Part shown: piece after piece, positions 22,835-33,800 of the stretch
Numbering within the stretch: the stretch's first letter is position 1
Layout: each line of letters begins with the position of its first letter
Source: Mugil cephalus
Lineage: Eukaryota > Chordata > Actinopteri > Mugiliformes > Mugilidae
Length of the DNA: 64,000 bases
NCBI RefSeq assembly: GCF_022458985.1
Contig: NC_061784.1
Coordinates: 24,610,545-24,674,544, forward strand
Direction: 5' to 3'
Program-made: the position numbers and the translations under genes
Notes under the pieces: model-generated
Told to the model about the DNA's origin: nothing
Seen by the model: only the letters and a program-made list of their open reading frames with translations
The model's database searches: none

Positions 22835-22959
22835 ATCAGTTCATCGTCACCACTCAGAAGAAGGAGGAGGCTGTTCATTCACAAAATGCTTCATGAAAGG
22901 AGGAAATAAATTCAGTTTAAATTACCTGCTGGGACGTTTTGTTCTAACTGACCAAACAT

Positions 22960-23170
22960 ACCGGTAACGTTAGAGAGAGCTCATAGCAATGAGACACAGC
23001 AACAGCTAAAGCTAGCTAGCTAACGTGAACTCGCTAGCTAGCTAGCTAACATTAAGTACCTAGTAAGTATTAACTAACCAAGGTTAGTTAGGTTCTAATA
23101 TTGCTCATTTGATGCTTTGATATACAGTGTTGTATATATGAGCTCGGCGTTAGCTAGCTAGCTGTAGCTT
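22960..23170. repeat. GCTAGCTA-rich interspersed repeat
   Basis: It contains AGCTAGCTAGCTAACG palindromic blocks between conserved text (GAGACACAGCAACAGCTAAA and a TTCACGT-like part). The reverse complement recurs at about 56580-56770 and 60410-60620 near the receptor genes, so it is an interspersed element, family unknown. Confidence 0.5.
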
Positions 23171-23310
23171 TAGCCCCTTCTAGTCTTACCTTGGAGAAGA
23201 TACTTACACTTAAAGCTCCGCTCCTGCTGGGAAGAAAACTCTAGTGACACCTAGTGTCCGACTCACATATGTCATAGACACAGACACACTTCGCCTGCTC
23301 GTCGGAGTCG

Positions 23311-23490
23311 GAGCGGGGTTTTGTGACGATGACCGTTAGAGGCGGGGTTTTGTGACGATGACCGTTAGAGGCGGGGTTTTGTGACAATGACCGTTGGAGG
23401 CGGGGTTTTATGACAATGACCGTTGGAGGCGGGGTTTTATGACAATGACCGTTAGAGGCGGGGTTTTATGACAATGACCGTTGGAGGTTT
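23311..23490 (+). repeat. 29-bp minisatellite with GC boxes
   Basis: About six units of GACCGTTAGAGGCGGGG plus TTTTGTGACGAT occur. Each holds GGCGGGG and the first ones hold TGACGAT. They lie between PYD gene 4 and the nup98 3' end. Confidence 0.8.
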
Positions 23491-24882
23491 TGGGGTCAGT
23501 TCGGTCCCGAGTCACAGGTAAATAATAAATGAGGCCTTCAAGTGCAGACTGAATCCAGACTCTGGTCTAAACCGGAGGGACGGTGCAGGAAAGCATGTCC
23601 AGTCATCACTAATGTTTATTTTTAATAATTTATCCAGAATTGTGTCCAGAGACCGTGTCTTTTATTCATCTTCCTTCATGTCTGAATCTGTAAACACTTA
23701 CTCCATCCCAGACTCCAGAGCAGATCAGTCATTTAATTAACACTAAGGACTCTAATTAATAACAGAATAAAGGAAACAACAGTTTTCCTGATTCCTCCGA
23801 ATAAATCTGAACTTCAGATTAATAGTAACATTTGGTAAAAGTCTGAATTTTCACTTAGACTTAGAGACTTTAATGATCCATGAGAAAAATTACCACCATA
23901 GACCGTATATAAATATTGACGCCACGTCTCCACACGTCCTCTACCAGTTATATGTTGGATTACACAAATAGTTCTCACAACTCTCAGTCCCATGGACCTG
24001 TTTCCGGAGTGGTTGGCATGGCAACCGGTGGTTTTAGTGTTTGGTGGAGGGGGTGGAGCTTATGACCTATACTGCAGCCTCCTGCCACCAGGGGGAGCTC
24101 TACTAGCTTTAGCTTCACTTCACCGTTTCCAAACAGAAGTAAGAAGAAACTCTTTATTTCTATTCAACTTTATTAAAAAAATGTTATCAACAAAATCACC
24201 AGGAAAACATGCGCACACACAAACACATACACACAGCAGCAGACCTCCATGAATCCACAAACACTGAGCCGTCCCCACAAAGAAAAAAAAAATCCAACCT
24301 GTAAATATTTAATGGTAGAAGATAAAATGACCTGATGTTCGATCCTGAAAAATATACAATTATATTTCTATAGTTATGTTCAGTGAAGCTGGAAGGAAAC
24401 TAACAAAAGAAAAAAAAAAAACCTAGTTTGTTTATGTCTGGTGCAAACACACTTCATTTACATTCAGACAAACGAAACACAAGAGCGCTACAAAAATAGA
24501 CCAGCAGACGTCTGACACGCTGCTCTTCGTCTCCTTTAAACGTTACAGATCGTCGTTATTCACATATCGACACATGAACAGACGCCGTTTTACTTTTACT
24601 GGTCAATCATTGAACCCAAACTGGGAAACAAATAATCAATGAAGCGTCGTTTTCTTTGGGGTCAAATGAGAAATTAATTTTTCCAGAGTTCACACAGAAG
24701 AAAAAAAAACAAAACAAAACGTGTTTCTCGCCCTAAATGAATAAACATCAGATTTATTGTTAATAAAAATAATCTCTGTCCTGTCACTGCTCCTCTTCAA
24801 GATGAATCTTCGTCATCTTTTAAAACGTCATCCTGAGGAAGTGACGGTCGGAGGTCGGAGTCCGGAGGTGTTTTCTTGGATC
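23491..24882. other. Intergenic stretch and nup98 3' UTR
   Basis: No gene is seen apart from the nup98 3' UTR on the minus strand. TTTATT at 24753-24758 is AATAAA on the minus strand, 125 bases past the nup98 stop, and is the likely polyadenylation signal. Other copies occur further on. A short CA-rich stretch lies at about 24212-24238. The nup98 gene and PYD gene 4 converge here tail to tail. Confidence 0.5.
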
Positions 24883-27800
24883 TCATTGGCTGACGATGAG
24901 CTGGCGCAGGTACGACTGCGTGAGGCCTCTCAGCTCCTCCAGGGTGTAGTCCTCCGGCATCGGGAGGCGGCTGATGTGCGGCGCCAGCCGAGCGAGAGGA
25001 ACGGCGGCGGAGTCGGACGCTGCGTCGCCCTGTTGCAGCCTCAGCACCACCCGCAGGATGTTAGCGACACGCTTCGCCATTTCTGCAGGAGGGAGGCGGG
25101 TTATTCAACCAGTTATTATTTTAATCGTCATCAAACAAACAGAAAGAACCGGACACATACGGTGTTTTTTTTTTAATTTTAACTAGGAGAGTTAAGTGGG
25201 ACCGTGAGTCTCCAGTGAGCGGGTCCGGTCTCGGTCAGTGTTCTGGTCCTACCTGACTGGGCCAGCCGGTCTCTGGCGGTGCTGCAGGGCAGGAGCTCGA
25301 TCCGGCTGCACAGAGACGTGACGTCGGTGTAGAGACGCTCCAGCTGGTAGCCGGCGTTCTCCGCCTGAGGACGAGGTTCATGGTTTAAACACAGAGTTCG
25401 CTAACGTTTGCAGAAGTCACTAATATCACCTGCACATCTCAAGAACAGACACTAATCCTCCTCATGTTGGAGCAACATTACAGTTATTTAAAAATAATGG
25501 TTGTGAACTAGTTTAGTCTCTAGTTTTACTGCTATAGAATCTAAACACACATACAGAAAATCCTCTTTTAATTATAAACATCACATCTAATCAACTCCTT
25601 AAATGAACAGTTGCACCAAGTTCATCATAAATAACACGTTCATTCAGTTTGTTTCCTTCATGTTTGAGACGAATTTTAACAATAAACATGTTTAGAGAAT
25701 AAATGTCAGAGCGTGAAAGAGTTTTTAATCAGCTCTGATGAATAAAGTTTTATTCCTGTGGTTCAGATTTTACCAGACGACATTAGATTAATTAAACTGG
25801 TCCCTGAACAGGATGTAGGACGGTTAATGTCCAGAACAGGACGTAGGACGGTTATGTCCAGAACAGGACGTAGGACGGTTAATGTCCAGAACAGGACGTA
25901 GGACGGTTAATGTCCAGAACCCGGCCTCGTTTACGTTCATTTAAATATTCATCAGCGTTCGTTAAATTAAACCACAACTCTTCCTGAAGGACTCGTGTGT
26001 TTTCTGGTCGTCTCCTTGTCACCTGCTGGATGTCCTGCAGAGACTTGAGGACCCGGATGTAGTCCAGGTAGACCCGCCCCGCCGTGTCCCAGTCCTGGAT
26101 GGTGGCGCTGTGTTCAGGGACCGCCAGCCCCTCCAGGAACTCCAGCAGGTAGTCGTGGTTGTCGTTGATGATGCAGTCTGCAGGAGGAGACACACTCACG
26201 TCAAAGATAAAAAAGAGGAGGCTTAAATAGAATGACCACAAGGAAAGCAGGACTCGGCAGCTACCTGAGGCCAGGTGCTGGATCAGGAGCCGGTGGCACT
26301 GGTTCCAGTACCCGGCCCGGTACAGGTGCAGGGCCTGCTGGGGTCTGTCGGCGTGGCGCAGGGCCCGGGTGGCTTTGGCCTCGTGGATCCACTGCTCCGG
26401 GATCAGGAGCCGCTCGGTCAGGAAGCGCTGCCTCCGGACCGACTCCTCCGTCTCCTGCAGGGGGCAGTGCAGCGCCAGCATCTCCCTCACGGCTCGTTCC
26501 CGCAGACTGGAAAACCACAACACTGGCCTCAGAAACACCTCTACATTAAAGGGGGGGGGGGGCATGTATGACAACGAGACACAGGGACCAGGACTAATCA
26601 TAAAAACTAGAACTGGATCAAATACAGAGACAGGAGAAGAACTGGACATGGGAAATTCAAAGTTCATCTCTGTGTTTTCTGTTTTCTGAGGCTAGTTGAT
26701 ATAGCTGAGGCTAGCTGGTAAAGCTGAGGCTAGCTGGTAAAGCTGAGGCTAGTTGGTATAGCTGAGGCTAGCTCGTTAGCTGAGGCTAGCTGGTATAGCT
26801 GATATAGCTGAGGTTAGCTGGTTAGCTGAGGCTACCTGGTATAGCTGAGGTTAGCTGGTATAGCTGAGGCTAGCTGAGGCTAGCTAATATAGCTGAGGTT
26901 AGCTGGTATAGCTGAGGTTAGCTGAGGCTAGCTGGTATAGCTGAGGCTAGCTCGTTAGCTGAGGCTAGCTCGTTAGCTGAGGCTAGCTGGTATAGCTGAT
27001 ATAGCAGAGGCTAGCTGGTTAGCTGAGGCTACCTGGTATAGCTGAGGTTAGCTGGTATAGCTGAGGTTAGCTGAGGCTAGCTGGTATAGCTGAGGCTAGC
27101 TCGTTAGCTGAGGCTAGCTGGTATAGCTGATATAGCTGAGGCCAGCTGGTTAGCTGAGGCTACCTGGTATAGCTGAGGTTAGCTGGTATAGCTGAGGCTA
27201 GCTGAGGCTAGCTAATATAGCTGAGGTTAGCTGGTATAGCTGAGGTTAGCTGGTTAGCTGAGGTTAGCTGGTATAGCTGAGGCTAGCTGGTATAGCTGAG
27301 GTTAGCTGGTATAGCTGGTTAGCTCCTGCTATGTGATGCTTGGTACCAATGGACAGAGGCAGCAACAAACACCTTTCAGAGTTTAACTTTAAATCCTGTT
27401 GACTGAGCTACTGATTAGTGGTTCAATACAGAACATTCAGGCGACAGACCAGAACCAGACAGAACCAGAACCAGACAGACCAGAACCACACAGACCCAGG
27501 ACCAGACAGACCCAGAACCAGACAGACCCAGAACCACACAGACCCAGGACCAGACAGACCCAGAACCAGACAGACCCAGAACCACACAGACCCAGAACCA
27601 GACAGACCCAGAACCAGACAGACCCAGAACCAGACAGACTTGAGTCCAGATTACACTGATGATTCTTGAGAATTAAATTTTTTTGAAGGATAGTTTATTA
27701 AATGTAAATATTCTGCTAATTTCCTTGTTCTTCTTTGCACTAAAACGAATGGAAACGTTCGTGTTCGTGTTGATCTGTAGGTTATTGTTGGGGTTAGAAC

Positions 27801-30800
27801 GGGTCGGACCCGTCCTGTGGGTGTCGGTGGACGTACGTGTGGTCGGGGATGTGCAGCAGGATGAACACGGCCATGTGCCAGAGGCCGGCGCTCTCCAGCT
27901 GAGCGGCGTAGCTGCTGTGGACCAGCCCCTGGCGCGAGGCGCTCAGGTGGCTGTAGTGCAGCGCCTGCAGGACGTCCCACAGGTGCCAGCTGAGCCGGTA
28001 GTCCAGACGCCCCCAGGTCACGGTCAGAGGGTCCAGCAGCTGCTGCAGGCTGTAGTGTCTGCAGGAGGACGGGTCAGACTTTAGCCACAGTCTGGATCTC
28101 TAACGGGGACTAGTTCAGTCTGGAATAAGATCCTGTTCCTGGTGCCACACAGAGGTTATGTTTCTCCGTGTGTTCACGTTTACCTGTCGCTGTAGAGCTT
28201 GAGCAGGTGGAAGCAGAGGTCATACAGCGGCCGCTTGGGCTCCTCCTCCTCCTCCTCCTCCTCCAGGTCCGGCTGCTCCTCCTCCAGGTACGGAGGCAGG
28301 GGGGCGACGGCGTATTTCCCCCCCTCACAGGAGCCCTGCAGGAAAACAGCAGCTGCTCAGACCGTGTGTGGATCTGCTCTAAACTCCTCCCGTCTTCCCT
28401 GGTCTGGTTCCTGAGGATGTTTTACCGCCGCTCACCTGGAAGGCGTCCTCGTACTTGCCGAGGGCGTCGGCCACGGAGGCGGTGGGCGGCAGCATGAACC
28501 AGAGGTGGACGGCCACGCAGCGCTTCCAGTCCAGCTCGGAGCAGACGTTCACCACCGAGTCCGACGACTGCCACACCTGAACACACACACAGAGCGAGAT
28601 TCAAACCACGCGGAGACGCTTCGGCCGTTTAAACTCTGAGGCCGGGGACGTGTCCGAGCGGCGTTCAGCGTACGGGCTTCCCGGCGAGCAGCGCGAAGAT
28701 GCGGAGCCGCTCCTCGGACAGGAAGCAGTCGGTCTGCATGCGGTTCCAGTCGGCGAGCTGCAGGCCCAGCAGGTCCCGGGAGAACTGGGACCCCGTGGCC
28801 TGGGACAGCAGCAGGGACAGACGGTGGTCTCCTGGAAGGACAAACACATGAGGAGGAGGTTTTCTCTATTTCCTGAAAGTCAAAGCATCACCATCCTGCA
28901 CATGCTCACTGCGGGAACTGTAGTAACATGTAAATAAGTGTATGACATCATATTGTGAATGTTGTAATTCTATTGCTGCTGGTGCTGCTTCACTCTGGGT
29001 TATATTTCCTAAAGACTTAAACCTTCTACGGGCTCGGATTCTGTGCGGTCCGGCACCGTGTGGTGAGTAGCTGATGGAGAACGATGCCCGACATGATGTG
29101 ATAAAACCCAGTGAACCGGTTCCCCACAGACCTTCCTTCTGAGCCAGACGACACGCTTCGCTGATACAGTTTCCCGTCAGGTAACTGAAGATGGCGTCGG
29201 TGTGTCGCCCCTTCGCCGCCAGGGCCACCTCCTCCTCCACCCGGCTGGCGGCGCCTCGGGACAGCCAGGCCGAAAACGTCCGCCTCCGCTCCAGCTGCTG
29301 CTCGTAGTCGCTGGGCGTCTCGGCGTCCGGGTCCTGGTCCGGGGGGCCCAGCTTTCCCCACAGGGCCTCACACAGCGTCCAGACCTCGGCCCAGTAACAC
29401 AGAACAGCTGAAAGGGTTTAGAAACGAACAAAGGTTTTAACGGGGGTTTGTGCGACTCCTCCGACCTCCAGCAGGTGGAGACAAAAGACAAAAGAGTCCA
29501 GTTCAACGTCTCCAGGAGATCAGAGACTCTCAAACGGTGCTGATGCTAACGGTGCTGATGCTAACGGTGCTGATGCTAACGGTAGTATCCAGACTGATCC
29601 GGTTCCAGTGAGTGTTTAATTAGCTTAGCCTCCTTAGCTCTATAGCTGCATGGATGGAAGTGAAGCTTCAACATGTCTGAGACCAAACGTTTGTCTAAAG
29701 TTTGTCTGGACTTCACCTCTAAAGATGCAACAAGGAGGAAACACCTGGAATTAGACTCAACATCTGACCACACATAGCATTAGCATTAGCATAGCATTTA
29801 TTAAAGGGCCAGAGATGTAGCGTCTGTGATGCCTGACAGACGCCACGACACTGGTTTATTATTATTATTATTATTAATTAATATTGGTTCATTTAGTTGT
29901 ATTGACATTATTTAAATTCATTTTCTGTTCACGTCACAAAATGCCTTAAAAATAAAAAGGCATCATTTCTGGACAAAGTTTGTTTGTTTTCATTTTTTAA
30001 GCAGCGGCACCGTTTCTAGAGATAAAACCTGAACCAGACCCGGACCTGGTCTGAACTGGGGACAGATTAAAAAAGAAAAGATTCTCTGTGGAGACGCCAC
30101 AAATCCTGACTCTTAAAAGCTTCGACTGAATCAACACTTTGCTTCTGGTATTAACACTAGATCCTTCTACATCGTTTACACTTCTGGGCCGAACAAAGAG
30201 GCTCAGTGGGACCGAGTCCTGACAGGAACCTGGTTCTGACGGAGGCAGTGAGGTGGGAACAGTCTCAGTGAAAACCAGGGACCAGGACCGAGCAGGTCTG
30301 GATCTGGAGCCGCTCAATAATAAAAACCTTCATTTATCTTTGACTGATATTTAAATTAGTTTGATGATGTGAAACATTTAAATGTGACAAACATGTAAAT
30401 AAATCTGGAAGGAGGAAACACTGTAACTCCACTGTGTTAATGAATGTTTCTTTTTAAGAATAAAGCTCAGGTGTCAAACCTGAACCAGTCTTTTCTAAAA
30501 CTTTCCGACCGCAGAGCATAAAGATGTTTCTTTCGATGACAGAGGCTGATGTGGTTTAAAGTTTGTTGAACTCACGGTCGGCGTCTCCCTGCTTCTCCTT
30601 CAGCTCTGTGATCCACTCGGCGTATTCGTGCAGCGCGGCGACGCCGAGCTGAGGACGAACCAGGGGACAGGACGAGCCGTCCACCGCGGCGACGCTGCTG
30701 TGCTTCAGGCTGATCTCCAGGGGGCGCTGCAGCACGGCCTCCTCATCCTCAGCCTCCTCCTCCTCACTGGGCTTCAGCGGCTGCAGCTCCAGACCCACCA

Positions 30801-33800
30801 CCTGCTCCAGCACCACTTTATACGGGCTCTCGGTCAGTCTGCAGGAAGGAAGCAGCTTATTATTAAATAAATTATTAAATTATTATTTAATTATCAAACC
30901 AGCATTAGACTCCAACTTAAACGTACTTTGCACTAAATCTCCTGCATTTATTCTCTGACTGTGGATCATTTGTGGCAGCTCTGAACATCATTAACAGTAT
31001 TAACTGAACAGGCTGATCTCTGAGGGACTCTTATTTTGTAGGGCTGGTCTCTGAGGGGCATCGGTTAATTTATTGACTCTTATTTTGTAGGAGGGGCTCA
31101 GGGTCTTACGGTTTGTTTATTGACTCTTATTTTGTAGGAGGGGCTCAGGGTCTTACGGTTTGCTCACTGACTCTTATTTTGTAGGAGGGGCTTTGCTCAC
31201 TGACTCTTATTTTGTAGGGCTGGCTCAGGGTCTTACGGTTTGCTCACTGACTCTTATTTTGTAGGGCTGGCTCAGGGTCTTACGGTTTGCTCACTGACTC
31301 TTATTTTGTAGGAGGGGCTCAGGGTCTTACGGTTTGTTTACTGACTCTTATTTTGTAGGAGTGGCTCAGGGTCTTACGGTTTGTTTATTGACTCTTATTT
31401 TGTAGGAGGGGCTCAGGGTCTTACGGTTTGTTTATTGACTCTTATTTTGTAGGAGTGGCTCAGGGTCTTACGGTTTGCTCCTGGAGGGTTTGGGCAGGAA
31501 GCTGAAGTCCGTCTTGGCCGTGAGTTCGTGGCGTTGCGGCTGGCTGGAGGAGGCGGAGCTCAGCCGGCCGCCACAGTGGGCCAAGGTCCAGCCGGGGCCC
31601 CAGCCCACCCTGAAGGAGCGCACCGCCACCAGGCCGGTGTCCATCAACAGGCCTCCCTGAGGGACATCACACAGGGTTAATGTCTGGACCAGAACCCGCC
31701 CATAAACAATATATTAATAAATAAATGAAAGATACATAATAAACCTCCCACCTTCCCCTGGGTCACAGACTCCTTGATGGGGACGGGCCCCCCCAGACGC
31801 CGGGCCCCCACCGTCCTGATGGGCGGCTCCGGAGCTCGGGAGGGCAGCTGGAAGGAGGACGGCACCGACTCGGCCCACGGGAAGGAGGAGCGGGAGGAGT
31901 CGACCCCCAGCGACGACGAAGGAAGAGGAAGAGGAGGACGGGGGGAGTCTGACATCTGAGAGAAGAGGCCTGAGGAGAACCGAGCCTGGAGGAGACCACC
32001 GACTACAGAGAGAGGGGGGGGGGGTTAATGGAGGAGGAGGTTAATGGAGGAGGAGGTTAATGATGGAGGAGGAGGAGGAGGTTAATGATGGAGGAGGAGG
32101 AGGAGGTTAATGATGGAGGAGGAGGAGGTTAATGGAGGGCGGGGTTAATGGGAGGGGGCGTGGTACCTGAGGGCCGGCCCTGAGCTCCAGGGATGATGAG
32201 CCGAGGAGACGAAACGTCAGCGGAGGTTTTCATGAAGCTCTGGTCCTGGAACGTGTCACATTCATCGTCGTCCTCAGTGAAGAGAGAAGCTTTCATGATC
32301 TGAGGAGAGAGTCTGTGTTTAAACACAATCTGTTCCTGATCATTTAAACATCTGCTCTACCTGTAAGGTGTGAGGGGGCGGGGCTCTACCTGTAAGGTGT
32401 GTGTGGGGGGGGCGGGGCTCTACCTCTAAGGTGTGTTTGGGGGCGGGGCTCTACCTGTAAGGTGTGTTTGGGGGCGGGGCTCTACCTGCAGGGTGTGTGG
32501 TGTGGGGGCGGGGCTCTACCTGTAAGGTGTGAGGGGGCGGGGCTCTACCTGTAAGGTGTGTGGGGGGGGGGGGCGGGGCTCTATCTCTAAGGTGTGTTTG
32601 GGGGCGGGGCTCTACCTGTAAGGTGTGTTTGGGGGCGGGGCTCTACCTGCAGGGTGTGTGGTGTGGGGGCGGGGCTCTACCTGTAAGGTGTGAGGGGGCG
32701 GGGCTCTACCTGTAAGGTGTGTGAGGGGGCGGGGCTCTACCTGTAAGGTGTGTGGGGGGGCGGGACTCTACCTGTAAGGTGTGAGGGGGGCGGGACTCTA
32801 CCTGTAAGGTGTGTGGTGTGGGGGCGGGGCTCTACCTGTAAGGTGTGAGGGGGGTGGGGCTCTACCTGTAAGGTGTGAGGGGGCGGGGCTCTACCTGTAA
32901 GGTGTGAGGGGGGGGCGGGGCTCTACCTGTAAGGTGTGTGGGGGGGGCGGGGCTCTATCTCTAAGGTGTGTGGGGGGGGCGGGGCTCTATCTCTAAGGTG
33001 TGTTTGGGGGCGGGGCTCTACCTGTAAGGTGTGTTTGGGGGCGGGGCTCTACCTGCAGGGTGTGTGGTGTGGGGGCGGGGCTCTACCTGTAAGGTGTGAG
33101 GGGGCGGGGCTCTACCTGTAAGGTGTGTGAGGGGGCGGGACTCTACCTGTAAGGTGTGAGGGGGGCGGGACTCTACCTGTAAGGTGTGTGGTGTGGGGGC
33201 GGGGCTCTACCTGTAAGGTGTGAGGGGGGTGGGGCTCTACCTGTAAGGTGTGAGGGGGCGGGGCTCTACCTGTAAGGTGTGGGGGGGGGGCGGGGCTCTA
33301 CCTGTAAGGTGTGGGGGTTGATCCCCAGGGACGAGGCCATGTGGCTGGACGCTGAGACACCGTCCATGTCCATGGACGTCAAACCTCCCAGCTTCCTGTT
33401 GGCGGCGTCCGTCTCCCCCAGGACTGGCTCCGCCTCCTCCTCTCCTCCCAGCATGCTCTCTGTGGGGAAGCTCTGAGTGATGTCGGCCATGTCGCTGTCC
33501 AGCTCCCCTCCTCCTCCTCCTCCTCCTCCTCCTCCTCCTCCCAGGACGTCCAGGACGACGTTGGACTGAAGACGAAACCAACAAGATGAACTGGATTTAT
33601 TACGAGACGTTTTTTACTTGTGACACAAACTAAACCTGGTTAGAAACATCAGCGAGTTTCCGACTCTCTGAGCTTGTTTTAAATAAAAAAATAAAAAAAA
33701 CAAAAACTGAAACTTCAGCTTCTTTAACTTTATTTTTATTTAGTAAAGTGAAAATTAGTACAACTCACGTCACAACTCAAAGAACTCACAACATGACGTC

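Noticed and set aside
25900-26667. 262-aa minus-strand frame as one long exon
   Set aside because: It is an open read-through of two true nup98 exons (26265-26506 and 26023-26177) and their introns; GT/AG borders and human homology support the split.
27399-27669. Plus-strand frames of repeated [15 protein letters not shown] text
   Set aside because: Translation of the 16-bp minisatellite in a nup98 intron, open in more than one frame.
32350-33330. Direct-repeat array that could be taken for a CRISPR
   Set aside because: Units are contiguous without unique spacers and lie in a vertebrate intron.
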